Notes under the pieces: model-generated
Database searches by the model: none
Told to the model about the DNA's origin: nothing
The model's input: the letters and a program-made list of their open reading frames with translations, nothing else
In this document: positions 33,901 to 45,900 of the stretch, one piece after another
How positions within the stretch are numbered: position 1 is the first letter of the stretch
Layout of the letters: the number at the start of each line of letters is the position of its first letter
Position numbers and translations under genes: made by a program
Source: Beroe forskalii
Lineage: Eukaryota > Ctenophora > Nuda > Beroida > Beroidae
Reading direction: 5' to 3'
Assembly (NCBI GenBank): GCA_011033025.1
Contig: WFMF01000001.1
Coordinates: 248,001-312,000 of the forward strand
DNA length: 64,000 bases

Positions 33901-36900
33901 GTGTGGGAATAATCTGGTTGAAGTGTGAGTATGATGGTTTGTGCAGACATAGACATATCTGCAGGTGGATTGAGCTGATCAAAAACTCGATCTAGAAGAA
34001 TGAATGAGCTGGAAAAGAGATGAATCTGGGTGTATGCCTGGAAGATTGGTAGCGGCAGAAGAAGAAAAATCTGTGGATTTTGCTTAATTTTATGTTCTGT
34101 AATTTTAGTTGCATTGATAATGTAATCGCTGTTTCATTCTATTGTCCGACTTTCGATAACCAAAAAAAGAATAATTGAAAAAATTAATAAATTGAAAGTT
34201 CAAGTTGAAATATAGGAGGATTGTGTCTGCAAAATTTGGTACTTTTGTTTTTGGTCATGAAATAAAACAATAATGTCCGGAGTAGTAAAAAAGCGTCCTG
34301 AAGCCCAAGTTTAGAAAGTTTTCCATTTCAGTGAAACTGTCTTATATCTATTTCGAGTCCTGGAACCACAATAAATCTAAGGAAAGTGCCTCAAATAATC
34401 TTTTTGGGGTTTTAACAACCTTTTCTATAGTCCTTTTTACCAGTTCTGATTTTTCACCGATGAGACACAGTAAGAGTCTCAACTTTGTACTATTTCTGGA
34501 TAATTTTTCGTATTTGATTCCGTAATCCGTATTTTTCCGTATTCTGTTTTTCCGCAGCTAATGATAAGCATAAAAACTTTTTTCAAATTCTAAATTGTAA
34601 ACAAAACGTTCCTTAGTGTAGCTCCTTTGTATAGCTATTCAAAATCAAAAAGTGTTTGAAAATAAAAACACTTTAAAACGTTAAAAATAGATCAAAAAAT
34701 TCCTTAATTGAAATTTACATCAAAGAGTTGGTGACCATTTGGTACATCACCGTTCAAAAAGTATCAAAACAAAAGGACAGAGCTTTGTAGACTTGCACCT
34801 GATGTGTCTACCTGAACCTTTACTTAAACAGAAGCTTTACTTAAACAGCACTTCTTTTCGAAAAGTTTCAATCATCACTGAATGATATATTTGCGATTCC
34901 TTCTGGAACATTCCTCTTCATGAAGACATGAGAATTCTCTGCCTTTTCCTAGTTTTGGTGGCTTCCATCTCGGAAAGCAGAAGTACCCTTTACCGGGAGA
35001 TACTGAACGATGCGTCCAAGTTGAAAGAGTTGTACCAAGACTTAAAGCAGGATATGGATTTAAGCGACTGGGAGGATGGTAAAAGATGGGAGATATTCAA
35101 GAGAAACGTAGCTCTGGTAGCCGATGCCAATGAAGCATCAATGGGTACAGCAGCAGCTACTTTCGCTGCGAACAAGTTCAGCTTGTGGACAGACGAGGAA
35201 AAGCAAAGACTTGCCCTGGGAGTTCGGGATGCTGAAGCGTGGGCGCTGGAGTTGGAGAAGAAAGCTGTGTACCATCCGCCTCTGGAATTAGAGAAGAAAG
35301 CTGTGTATCATCCCCCACTGGTGAAGCGATCAGCTCCTGATTGGGTGAAACCAACTGGTGATTGGATGGGGCCAACAGGGGATTGGATGGGGCCAACTGG
35401 GGACTATATGAGACCAACTGAGGGGGACAGGGGACTATACCAACCAACAGGGACTGATGAGGTATATGAGACCAACTGGGGACTATATGAGACCAACAGG
35501 GGATTGGATGGGACCAACAGGGGACTATATGAGACCAACAGGGGATTGGATGGGACCAACAGGGGATTGGATGGGGCCAACAGGGGACTGGATGGGACCA
35601 ACTGGAGACTGGATGGGACCAACAGGGGACTGGTCTGAAGCTGCTTCCGCACACCCAACCCTTGAATCTCCTCACGATTCCCACTTCTGGACGGACTACG
35701 AACTAGTAACTCCCGTCCAGGACCAAGGATGGTGTGGGTCCTGTTGGGCCTTCGGGGCAGCAGGTGCTCTCGAGACAAACTACGCTATCGAAACAGGAGT
35801 TTTAAAGAAATTCTCCGAGCAGGAGATCGTGGATTGTACGTTTGAGAGCGTCAACACTACAGGCTGGGACTACTGGAAAGACTCGTGTGACGGTGGGGAG
35901 CCGAGCTACGCTTTCAACTACTCGATTAATAACCACAGATGGGCGGTTGCAGCCGGACTACCCTGCTTACTCGGAGAAAGATAACGCGTGTAACGCTACA
36001 CAGTACAAGAATGGGTTGATCGGAGCTACGTTTAGTGAGTATCAGACGGTCAATAAGACTGAGGAAGCTCATGTAGAAGCTCTCAAATACCAATCTATTG
36101 CGGTGGGATTCTACGTTTCTAAGAGGTTCTATCTGTATGAACGAGGGATATACAAGGATTCAACTTGTGAAGCTGATGCTTCTGCTAACCACATAGTGCT
36201 GATGGTTGGATTCGCTCCGGAGTATTTCTTGGTTAAAAACTCATGGGGAACAGATTGGGGTGATAGAGGGTTCGTGAAGTTCGCTCGGGGATACCACAAC
36301 TGTGCACTGTTGAACTGGTCAACCATCCCCATTCTCAAGATGAACTTTGTGGAAGATGATTCTGAGATGAGTCCTGCTACAACGTACAACCCTCGGGATA
36401 CGGAACCAACTCCCGGATGTAAAGATGAGAATGAGGAGTGTGAGTTGAGTCTGTGTTTTGATAAGTCTGTGGATACCTACAAGGGGTGTAGGAGGACATG
36501 CCATACCTGTGATGTGGACTTTGAGGCGGAGGCGAGGGAGATAAAGGAGCAGAATGCGAAGGGAAGGTGTACGAATAACCTGATTATGTGCGAGTATGAT
36601 CATAGTTGCAGACACCGACATGCGTGCAGGTGGATTGAGATCGAGGAAAGTTAGAAGATGCTCAGGGGTTATAGTGGAGTTAGACGATCTCAGGGGTACT
36701 ACAGAGAATATTGGGGGAAAAGATAATGTACAGAGCTGAGGACTGAGATAGAAATTGTTATTTCCTGAGATAATTTTGGGGTTTCAGTAGTTTCTAAATT
36801 TTTCTGTAGATATTTAATTTGTTCTGTAAATAAACAAGCATTATGTAGAGATACCTATTTGTTTAATTGTGTTCGTTCGTCTAAACAGATAGATTGGTTT

Positions 36901-39900
36901 CTATCCGAGATTTTTTCGAAAAATTTAAATATTTCAACTAACAAATTATAGAATTGGGGGTTTTTGAACCACGTGAAAGATTGATAACTTGGTAACTTGG
37001 TAGAGTTTTCGTAGAGTCGTAGGGTCATTAATAATCAAACCAGCATCGATTCATTGAATTCTTATATTAACCAAATCAACGAAAAATAATTAAAAAGGAG
37101 ACTCTGGCAACATCCGTACTATGTAACCATGACAACATAACAGTATGTTACCATGACAACAGTATGTTACCATGACAACAGTATGTCACCATGACAGCAG
37201 TATGTTACCATGACAACAGTATGTTACCATGACAACAGTATGTCACCATGACAGCAGTATGTTACCATGACAACAGTATGTTACCATGACAACAGTATGT
37301 TAGTGTTACCATGACAACAGTATGTTGCCATGACAACAGTATGTTACCATGACAACAGTATTTTACCATGACAACAGTATGTTACCATGACAACAGTATG
37401 TCACCATGACAACAGTATGTTACCATGACAACAGTATGTTACCATGACAACAGTATGTTACCATGACAACAGTATGTTACCATGACAACAGTATGTTACC
37501 ATGACAACAGTATGTTGCCATGACAACAGTATTTTACCATGACAACAGTATGTTACCATGGCAACAGTATGTTACCATGACAACACTATGTTACCATGAC
37601 AACAGTATGTTACCATGACAACACTATGTTACCATGACAACAGTATGTCACCATGACAACAGTAGGTAACCATGACAACAGCATGTCACCATGACAACAG
37701 TTTGTTACCATGACAACACTATGTTACCATGACAACACTATGTTACCATGACAACACTATGTTACCATGACAACAGTATGTTACCATGACAACAGTATGT
37801 CACCATGACAACAGTATGTAAACATGACAACAGTATGTTACCATGACAACAGTATGTCACCATGACAACAGTATGTTAACATGACAACAGTATGTTACCA
37901 TGACAACAGTATGTCACCATGACAACAGTATGTTACCATGACAACAGTATGTCACCATGACAACGCTCCCAATTGCCAGGTTTCCAAGGACAGCAAAGCC
38001 TGGGTGACTCTCCAGGCTCACACTGACGACACCTCCCTGTACGAGCCTGGATCCACCGCAACCTGGAACCTAGATCCATCCTCTGATGAGAAACAGGTAG
38101 AATTTCCTTGACGTCATCAATTCTCCACTTCAAAAACGTAACATCTAAAACAGGTTTAGGTTTTGTTCACCGTGTCTCAACCTTTCGCGGTGCCGCGACG
38201 CGGCGTATTACGAGTTTTGTGGCGCGTGACAGCGCGCAGATGCAGTTTTACGTTCTATGCGAAACTTAGAAGAGCACATTTGCGCGCTATCATGCGCCGC
38301 AAAAAGTGCCCAAATAATACGCCGCGCCTCAGAAGGTCGAGGCACATCGGTAAGGTGTAAAAGATGTGAACTGTGACGCGCCATCAGTTCTCTATCTTAA
38401 ACACGCAACATATCATGAAAACATATTGTAAAGTGGCATAGTTGGGAAATTAAATTCACCTTCGTCATGCAAGTTCTGTCTAACTCTATTCATTCTGACA
38501 TGGAGATGCAATATGACCGTTCAAATGTGGAACTGGAAGGTTGCGCGCGCGAGGGCTGAGTTTAACATCTTGCACCCGAAATTCATCCTCACCCCGAAAT
38601 TCATCCTCCCTTAATACTGTACTACTCCTTCAATGTGCATTTGTAGGGTTGGAGACACTTCAGAATCCATGTGAACGGAAAGAACGCCAGCGGACACTCC
38701 CACTACCTTTCTGTGTCAGGTTTTGAGCTGTGTCTCACAGTTTCCTGTATCGCAGTTTAATGTCTCGCAGATTTATGTCTCGTAGTTTTGTGTCTCGAAT
38801 TTAGTGTCCTAAAATTATCAATAACTTATGAAAATTTTCATTTATACCGCCAATGAAAGAGGCAACACCCTCTCAATCGATCAACATAACTCAAATATTC
38901 AGGTTTCGAGCTGTACGGCACCGTGACGGGTGTCTGTGATGATCTACCTATGGAAGTAATGCCCACCAAACCTACCCCGATAGTGTTTGGAGCAGATAAG
39001 GTGCTGAAGAGACTGAACAAGGACGCAGATACACTCCTTTGTAGACAGAGACTCAGGATTTACAGGAAACAGGTTGGTAGGCAGCATAACCAGACATATT
39101 TCTGATTTCACAGCTCACGCTGAGCGGCTGACAACAGTTCACGCTGACAACAGTTGATGCTGACACCAGTTTACGCTGACACCAGTTTACGCTGACACCA
39201 GTTAACGCTGACACCAGTTTACGCTGACACCAGTTTACACTGACACCAGTTTACGCTGACACCAGTTTACGCTGGCAACAGTTAACGTTGACATCAGTTT
39301 ACGTTGACACCAGTTCACGCTGACACCAGGTTACGCTGGCAACAGTTTACGCTGACACCAGTTTACGCTTACAACAGTTTACGTTGACACCAGTTTACGC
39401 TGACACCAGTTTACGCTGACACCAGTTGACGCTGACACCAGTTTACGCTGACACCAGTTTACGCGGACACCAGTTTACGCTGACACCAGTTTACGCTGAC
39501 ACCAGTTTACGCTGACACCAGTTTACGCTGACACCAGTTTACGTTGAAACCAGTTCACGCTGACACCAGTTTACGCTGACTCCAGTTTACGCTGACACCA
39601 GTTTACGCTGACACCAGTTTACGCTGACACCAGTTTACGCTGACACCAGTTTACGCTGACACCAGTTTACGCTGACACAAGTTTACGCTGACACCAGTTT
39701 ACGCTGACACCAGTTTACGCTGACACCAGTTTACGCTGACACCAGTTTACGCTGACACCAGTTTACGCTGACACCAGTTGACACTGACACCAGTATACGC
39801 TGACTCCAGTTTACGCTGACACCAGTATACGCTGACACCAGTATACGCTGACGCCAGTAAACGCTGACACCAGTTTACGCTGACACACCAGTTTACGTTA

Positions 39901-42900
39901 TTTTTGCTGACACCAGTTTTATGCTGACACCAGTTTATGCTGACTTCAATCGTTTACGCTGACACCAGTTTATCATTTACGCAGGTGCTCACCAGTTTAC
40001 GCTCACACCAGTTTACGTTGACACCAGTTCACCCTGACAACAGTTTATCCTGACACTTGCTCACAGTAACACTTATGTTTCATCATTTGCAGGTGCTGAA
40101 GAACACGCGGAAGCATCAAAGCATCAAGAGTTGCAGTAGCACAGGTTTAGTTTTCTACGACGACCGCGAGAAATAGGTGGTTCAACGTCATCAACTTACT
40201 ACATTGTGCTGTGATAATTACGTCATCGTAACCGCCTATTTCTCATGTGCGGGGTTTACATTGCAGAGTGACACGGAGAGCGTATTATCACACTTGACAC
40301 CGCCCCAAGTGAGATAACTATCATTTCTCCGACTTATAACCCCTCTATATTTTCCAGGTGAAGGAGTCCCAGGTACGCCTGACTCCACTGAAGCAGTCGG
40401 AGGTTCTGAGACTCTCTCCATAGCAACCATCTCCTCCACTCCTGATGTCGGAACTGTGGATGAACTAGACGGTTTGGAGAATATATTGTGATTTGCTTAG
40501 CTCTGATTTCTTTTGAACTGGTTCCGTTTGAAGAAATTGTGGGCTGCCTTTTTCATGGCTCTTATAGTCTTATACCTTGTGCTGGTTCCATTTATTGAGG
40601 TCAATTCAATGGAAAAGGAGAAATTGTTTTTTGAATTGTTTACAAAACCATATATAACAGTTTGTAACTAATATATTTGACTATTTTAGATTTGAATTAT
40701 TTCATTTCTCCACCCTTTTCAGACTCAGGAAGTGTTACCTCGCGCCAGGAAACCCTGAACACATTCAACCAGCGTAACTTAGCAACGGACCTTGAAAACT
40801 TTGTGATGGAGCTAGCTCAGGCTGTCATGGATACCAATGATAGGAGTAGTGTGGATAGGACTACGGTCTGTACCATAAACGAGCTGCTCGGAGCTATACC
40901 AGGTTAGTTTCTGCTTGGATGTGAAGAGAGAAATTAGTTAATTTTTGGGGGTTTTCCGTGAAAAGTCCACCTACAACACAAAACACGCCAGGGGTGGGGC
41001 GTGGAGCAACACTCCATAGGGGGGGGGGGGGTTCCTAGTCCTTGGGTCTCAAGTGGATGAACAATTTGTTGAAGGAATTGAAACTCCTTATATTTGGGTG
41101 TCCTTCTGCTGGGACATGGGGAGGGAAAAACGAGTGCAATTCTTGTGTTCTTTGCGTACTAAATGACATAAGTGATGTAAATTCATTTTTTTTGTAGAAA
41201 GTTGGAATGAGGTAGAATATTGAAATGAAATTCCTCGAAAAGTATGCATTAATGAGATAAGGGACTGGTTGAAAGTAATCTGACCCGTTTTTATTAACAA
41301 TGCTGAAAAGAACAGGGTCTTCTTTCATAATTCATCTTTTTTCTTCAGCGTCGACGAATGGCGAATTGAAATGAGACAAAAAATTTCGGATTAAAATAAA
41401 CACTCGAAAGCAATCATTTCATATAAATTGCTGCCAGTTGGGTCTAAATTTTTGCAAAATTAAAATAAAAAATATAATATCATTCGGTAAAAATGGCACA
41501 TGCCCAAATCCTGAGCCAATTCCATTCAAACTCCCAGCTTTTTCACATTGTCACTGAGTTACTTTTCTGCCAGTCATTTTGCATGCCGCTGACAAAAACA
41601 CGTGGAATTGACTGGAACTTTTCCCGAAAAATCCAACCAGTCAGTTTCCAGCAAATTAACAAATCGTATCTGTCCTGAATTGAAAAATTGTCTATGGATT
41701 CGCAATATTTTTTCTAGAAACCTCAGTCCTCAATAACAGTCTTCCAGTATCATGCACTCATCATCATCCTCAATTTCAATACAATCCCAATGACTTCTTA
41801 ATCTTCAATCCTCCATCAAAATCATGGTAATGCCATTATCAATATTCGCCTTTCTGACCATTCTGACATCACTCTTGTTCACCTCTCAAAGTCCTCTTCT
41901 CTCTCCTCACATTCTGACATCACACTAGGTCACCTCTCAAAGTCCTCTTCCCTCTCCTCACATCAAGTACTCTATCCACCTACAGATGTGCCTGTGTCTA
42001 CAGACCCCATCCGAACACTTTATCAGGTTATTCCCGCACTCCCCACTCTATCCACTCCAACTCTCCCACTCTACTCACATCAAGTACTCTATCCATCTAC
42101 AGATGTGCCTGTGTCTACAGACCCCATCCGAACACTTTATCAGGTTATTCCCGCACTCCCCACTCGCCAATAACGCCTCCTCCGCCTCAAAGTCCACCTC
42201 ACACGAATGACAGGTCCTCCTACACCCCTTGTAGGTGTCCACAGACTTATCAAAACACATTTGCAGCTCACAGCCCTCATTCTCATCCACACATTCGTCA
42301 CTCGGCTCGGAATGCCGGGGGTTGTACGGGGTGGCTGGATCGCTGTCAGACTCGTCAGTGACTCCTGTGGGTTTTAGAATGGGGATGTCTGACCACATGA
42401 ACAGGCCACAGTTGTGGTAACCTCGAGTGAACTTGACGAATCCTTGGTCGCCCCAATCTGTTCCCCAGGAGTTTTTAACCAGGATGTACTGAGGAGCGTA
42501 GCCTACCATCGTTACAGCGTGGTTAGCGAAGACATCAAAAGTGCATTTTTCCGTGGAATCCTTGTAAATTCCCCTTTGGTAGGTGTAGAACCGGTCTGAC
42601 ACGTAGTATGCCACCGAGATGGCATGGTTCTGCAGCGCCTCAATATGGTCCTCTTCCGTTTCGTACACATACTCAGTGCGCTCCAGCCTCGCTCCAATCA
42701 ACCCATTGGCATACTTATCAGACTCACACTCATGATCGATTTCAGTGTAGCTGGGGTAGCCTGCGGCAGTTCCCCACCTGTGGTTTTTAATGGAATACCC
42801 GTACGCAAACCCCGACCAGCCCCCATCGCACCCGTCCTTCCACGGATTCCAACTGACGCGTACAGATTCGAACGTGCAGTCCAGCACTTCCTGTTCGGAG

Positions 42901-45900
42901 AATTTCTTGAGGACGCCCGTTTCTATTGCGTAGTTTGTTTCCACTGTGGCGGTGGCTGCAAAAGCCCAACAACTCCCACACCACCCCTGATCATGGACCG
43001 GTGTAACGTATTCCTTGTCAGTCCAGAACCATTCTTCAGGGGGCTTTGAAGCTGATCGCTTTCTGGAGGTTCGGGGTCGGTAGACTTTCTGTTTTTTCCT
43101 CGCTTCCTTCCATTCCGTGATGTTTCCTAATCCGGTAGTCCAGCGAAGCTTCTCTTCGTACGTCAGGAAACTGAACTTATTCACGCCAAACTCAGCCGTT
43201 TCTCCTTCTACATCGTTTTGTGCTGCCACTAACCGGACGTTATCCCTGAAAATCTTAAACCGCTTCCGGTCCTCTTTCCCCTCGAAATGGGTGCCTGTTT
43301 TGGTTTTGAAGTTTTCGTAGAGACGTCGGAGTTCTCCTCTCGTCTGGAGGGCTTCTTGGTACTTTGTGTTCTTTGCGAGGGTTACGGATAGGAGGAGTAG
43401 GGTGAGGATCGTCTGATAACCCATTCTTTTTACATTGAGCAGCGTTTCTGGATGAAAATCAATATATTAAAGGATACAGCATCACATTTTAAAGATAACT
43501 TGTTATAAAAATGTAAGACATACAACTACAATTAAAGAAAATAAACAGGAACCCAGCAGAAACTAAAACATAAAATACAACTCTTGAAAAATTGACAAAT
43601 TCGGGGTATCCAAACAGAGAAACGTGAGCAGATTCCACAGAGCACAGACACACAAAAAAACGAATATGTTGGCACAAAACCCGCGGACCCCGTATTTCAG
43701 AACAGGTAGCCCCAGATAATTAGTAATTTAAGGTTTTGAATTACACGGAAACGAGGGAGCGAGTGACTTGTACGATCATGAACTTTGGTGCTTATAACGC
43801 CCAGAACGATAACATATTCCGGTAAAATGTGGGAGACAGGATAGTCGGAGGAGACTGTAGGCAGGCGAGGGGGGGGGGGTTCGAGATACTTTTATTGGAT
43901 TATATCCACGAAAGGGTGAGCCCGATGGTCTCAGGGGATATATTTTGGAAAGTACCCATGCTACTTTTTGTGTCTGGGCGAATTAAATCATGAAGAATGA
44001 AAAGTTCGTCAAATTCTGATTGAAAAAAGAAACGTTAGTTGAATGCAATGTTTTGTAGCTTTACCCGACCCAGGTTTTTCCCTGTAAATTCAACCTTTTT
44101 AGGCAGACTGCTGTGACAAACAGTCTCATTCATTCCAAGACCATATTATTATGTGAGGTGGTGTGAAGATGTGTTTTTGTGTCAATATTGACCAGTGTGA
44201 GTGGAGTGCTGGTTCAAAACCACCGATATATAATGGCAGAAAATGGTTGCTAGGTGGACAGAGGGGTTGTAATTAAACTGCTGCACTCATCAAGTTGTGT
44301 CAATGAATTTATGCAATAATTGATAAATAGCTCCCATAACTCCGTACCGTTATAGTGACTAGCTTCAAAAGCACCAAACAATGTATCAAGCAGTCAAAAG
44401 AGCCTTTTTTTATCGTCCCTACAATGGTTTTTTGTACTTTCGTACCGCGGATGTAATATTCATAGGTCTTTCTGATGGCGCATAATTGTGCAAAAACATG
44501 AAAATGGCTAATGAAGTAACTAACTTGAGTGTTTAACTTGAGTGTTGAGAAAAGCACTATGGTCGCTGAAATGGGTGAGTAGGTATTTTTGGACAAAATT
44601 TCAGAAAGTCATTCCATAAATATCCTCAGTGCACCCCCCCCCTCCCCTCTAGTCGGCACCAAATAATCTAGTTATTCCGTGATGATACTCATGTGATTTG
44701 TAATCACGTTCCAATATCTTATATGGATTCAAAGTACCCATATTTTCACACCCCTTAATCCATTGAAATTTAAATATGACATCATCATCACTAGTAATAT
44801 TAGAAAAAGATCCCCATATTTTTGCGACCCTTAAGATGTCAATATGACGTCTTCTTCACACGTTAAAATGAGTAATATTGTTCAAACGCCCCCCATATTT
44901 GAACTATTTCCCCCAGGTGGCGGGACGAGGTCTTCCCAACGCTCGACTGCGGATCTCCTGATGTCCCAGCTGTCAGACAACAGTGCAGCCTCCTCTAAAC
45001 CTGGCCCCAGCAACACGGTCCTCGCTAACAACTCCAAGAATAAGAAGGATAACTTTGCAGAGGAGGAAGATGAGGAGGAGGAGGAGGATGAGCAAGGTTT
45101 GGAGTGGTTTATTTGCATTTAATAACTTACCAGAGTGTTGTTTGCTATGACCAGATCACTAGTTTAACGCGCGCGCGGCGTAGCTCCTTGCAGTTGCTCG
45201 ACAGCCCCTGGTTAGGGGAAAAGTGTTGTATTTACATTTACCAACTTACTAAATTTCAAAAGTTCGTGACGTCACATGACCACTGATAAGCGAATTCTAA
45301 TCATATTTTTCCTTCAGGGGGAGATTCGGAGCACCCCAGCACTTCCAAAGACACCTCCACAAAACCAGACGAAGAGGAAGAAGAAGAAGATGTCACCCCT
45401 ACCAACCCTCCTCTCCACAAAACAGTGATACCAGCCCCACCTGCTGAAACCTTGGAAACACCGGACACTGCAACACCCACTGAAGCCATGACAACACACG
45501 CTGATTCCATGACAACAACCCGCAGTGACAACATGACAACACCAGATGAAAACATAGGAACACATGATGATACCGTGTTGACGGAAGGATCGGAGCAGAC
45601 TTCGCGAACCAACTCATCAAGTGATTACATGACAGCGGATACTGATCACGAGGAAGCTGATAATAGGGAGGAGGAGAATGAAGAGGAAGAGAAGGGTGAT
45701 GGAGACATCAAGGGAGAAGAATATCATAATCTAGATGAGGATGATTTCGGAGGGGACGGTACTCCTAAGAACGAACAATCCCCCGAATCGGAGGAGTATC
45801 CCTCTTCTTCATCGCAGTGGGAGAGGAGCGACGAGAGGACGGAAACTGAGGACGAAAAGACGGACGGATCTGAGGAAAGGACGGAAGAAGGGACGGACAG

